A DNA stretch of 5,675 nt from JAAFJT01 sp043744275 (GTDB taxonomy: Bacteria; Bacteroidota; Bacteroidia; Chitinophagales; Saprospiraceae): contig JAYTUY010000138.1 of assembly GCA_043744275.1 (NCBI GenBank), forward strand, positions 1 to 5,675, read 5' to 3'. The position numbers were made by a program, and so were the translations under genes. Numbering within the stretch: the stretch's first letter is position 1; the number at the start of each line of letters is the position of its first letter. Of this stretch, positions 5,062-5,675 are shown in pieces. The notes below the pieces were generated by a model. It searched no databases. It was given only the letters and a program-made list of their open reading frames with translations, and was not told the origin of the DNA.

Positions 5062-5675
5062 TTAAAATACATACTCAATCGCACTCGATTTCGTCGCTTT
5101 ACTGAGGGGTTGAAAAAAGTTTTTCAATATTTGCTTACCATAATCTGTCATAATGCTTTCGGGGTGAAATTGCACACCGCGCACATTATACGTCTTATGA
5201 CTCAATGCCATGATGGTTTTACCTGCATCTGCTGTTGCCGTTATTTTTAATTCATCGGGCAAGTTTTCAGACTTCACTGCCCATGAATGATACCGCCCAA
5301 CCAATATTTCTTTCGGCACATTTTTAAAGATAAGTTCTTGATTATCAACGATTTGTATCGGCGTTGCTACGCCATGAAACACTTTGGGCAGATTGTACAA
5401 CTCACCACCAAAGGCTTCTCCAATCGCTTGAAGACCCAAGCAAACCCCAAATATATGCTTCGTCTGTGCATACCGTTTTATCAACTCAGGCATAATGCCC
5501 GCCTCATTCGGCAAGCCCGGACCGGGCGACAAAACGATGGCATCATAAGCATCCACATCATCCAAACTGATTTGATCGTTGCGAAATACTGAGGGGGTAT
5601 CGCCTGTCAATTCGGTGATATATTGCACCAAATTGTAGGTAAAACTGTCGTAATTATCCAAGACTAATATTTTCA
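5062..5675 (-). CDS. trpG: Anthranilate synthase component II (glutamine amidotransferase)
   Basis: TrpG hydrolyses glutamine and passes ammonia to TrpE to make anthranilate from chorismate. This class I amidotransferase reads KILVLDNYDSFTYNLVQYI from its start. The window ends one base short: the last two bases supply TG of what must be an ATG at 5676, giving 204 residues. The TTG at 5661 is internal and not the start. Motifs: SPGPG near 50-54, the nucleophile C79 in FGVCLGLQAIGE, GRYHSW, and the H171/E173 pair in GVQFHPES. The nucleophile loop has Leu where most TrpG and PabA proteins have His (CLGHQ); the triad itself is intact. PabA cannot be formally excluded, but the trpD and trpC neighbours favour TrpG. 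TrpE would be expected upstream, outside the window. The dispersed word occurs twice, near the N-terminus (DTPSVF) and after the last conserved motif (QPLSK). Confidence 0.96.
   Translation of the reverse strand, partial: KILVLDNYDSFTYNLVQYITELTGDTPSVFRNDQISLDDVDAYDAIVLSPGPGLPNEAGIMPELIKRYAQTKHIFGVCLGLQAIGEAFGGELYNLPKVFHGVATPIQIVDNQELIFKNVPKEILVGRYHSWAVKSENLPDELKITATADAGKTIMALSHKTYNVRGVQFHPESIMTDYGKQILKNFFQPLSKATKSSAIEYVF
5100..5110 (+). repeat. Dispersed word variant TACTGAGGGGT, copy 5
   Basis: A variant with four Gs instead of five, in plus orientation (antisense to trpG), encoding Q-P-L-S-K in the variable C-terminal tail of TrpG. Confidence 0.7.
5587..5598 (+). repeat. Dispersed word TACTGAGGGGGT, copy 6
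   Basis: Exact 12-mer in plus orientation, antisense to trpG, read in the gene as D-T-P-S-V-F. This is a different codon frame from the P-L-S reading of copies 2 and 5. Confidence 0.85.

Noticed and set aside
5659..5661. TTG at 5661 as the start of trpG
   Set aside because: The frame remains open upstream and encodes KILVL, the standard N-terminal strand of TrpG, with TG of the true ATG at the window edge.

Overview
The window looks like chromosomal DNA from a member of the Bacteroidota, probably an environmental Cytophagia/Saprospiria-type bacterium. I infer this from the A/T-rich leaders without Shine-Dalgarno sites, the style of the Trp proteins, and the mix of accessory families (GxxExxY, Uma2, HepT-like). 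The genus cannot be named from the sequence alone.

The backbone is a tryptophan-biosynthesis cluster read on the minus strand, from right to left: trpG (glutamine amidotransferase subunit of anthranilate synthase; only the first base of its start codon lies outside the window), trpD (anthranilate phosphoribosyltransferase) and trpC (indole-3-glycerol-phosphate synthase). Together they cover the steps from glutamine-derived ammonia and chorismate to indole-3-glycerol phosphate, apart from TrpE and TrpF, which are not in the window.

The cluster is broken up by accessory genes. Between trpG and trpD lie a Uma2-family nuclease-like gene on the opposite strand, an unrecognised gene with a basic N-terminus and an extremely acidic C-terminus, and a previously uncalled remnant of a HepT-like (HEPN, DUF86) toxin gene with its RNxxxHxY motif intact. 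Between trpD and trpC, with gaps of only 19 and 18 bases, lies a ClpP-fold serine protease of the SDH type, which therefore looks co-transcribed with the trp genes. Beyond trpC is a 169-bp repeat structure, then a short, probably C-terminally damaged GxxExxY gene.

Two DNA-level patterns stand out. First, 360-528 is bounded by a perfect 48-bp inverted repeat and contains a third copy of its 35-bp core; every core carries three ATTCGT hexamers spaced 8 and 9 bases apart. Second, a 12-bp word, TACTGAGGGGGT, or a one-G length variant of it, occurs six times in 5.7 kb in both orientations and in different reading frames. Five copies sit inside the three trp genes, one is intergenic, and none is in the accessory genes. 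This resembles a genome-wide dispersed signal word (like HIP1, Chi or uptake sequences) and separates resident from acquired DNA here.
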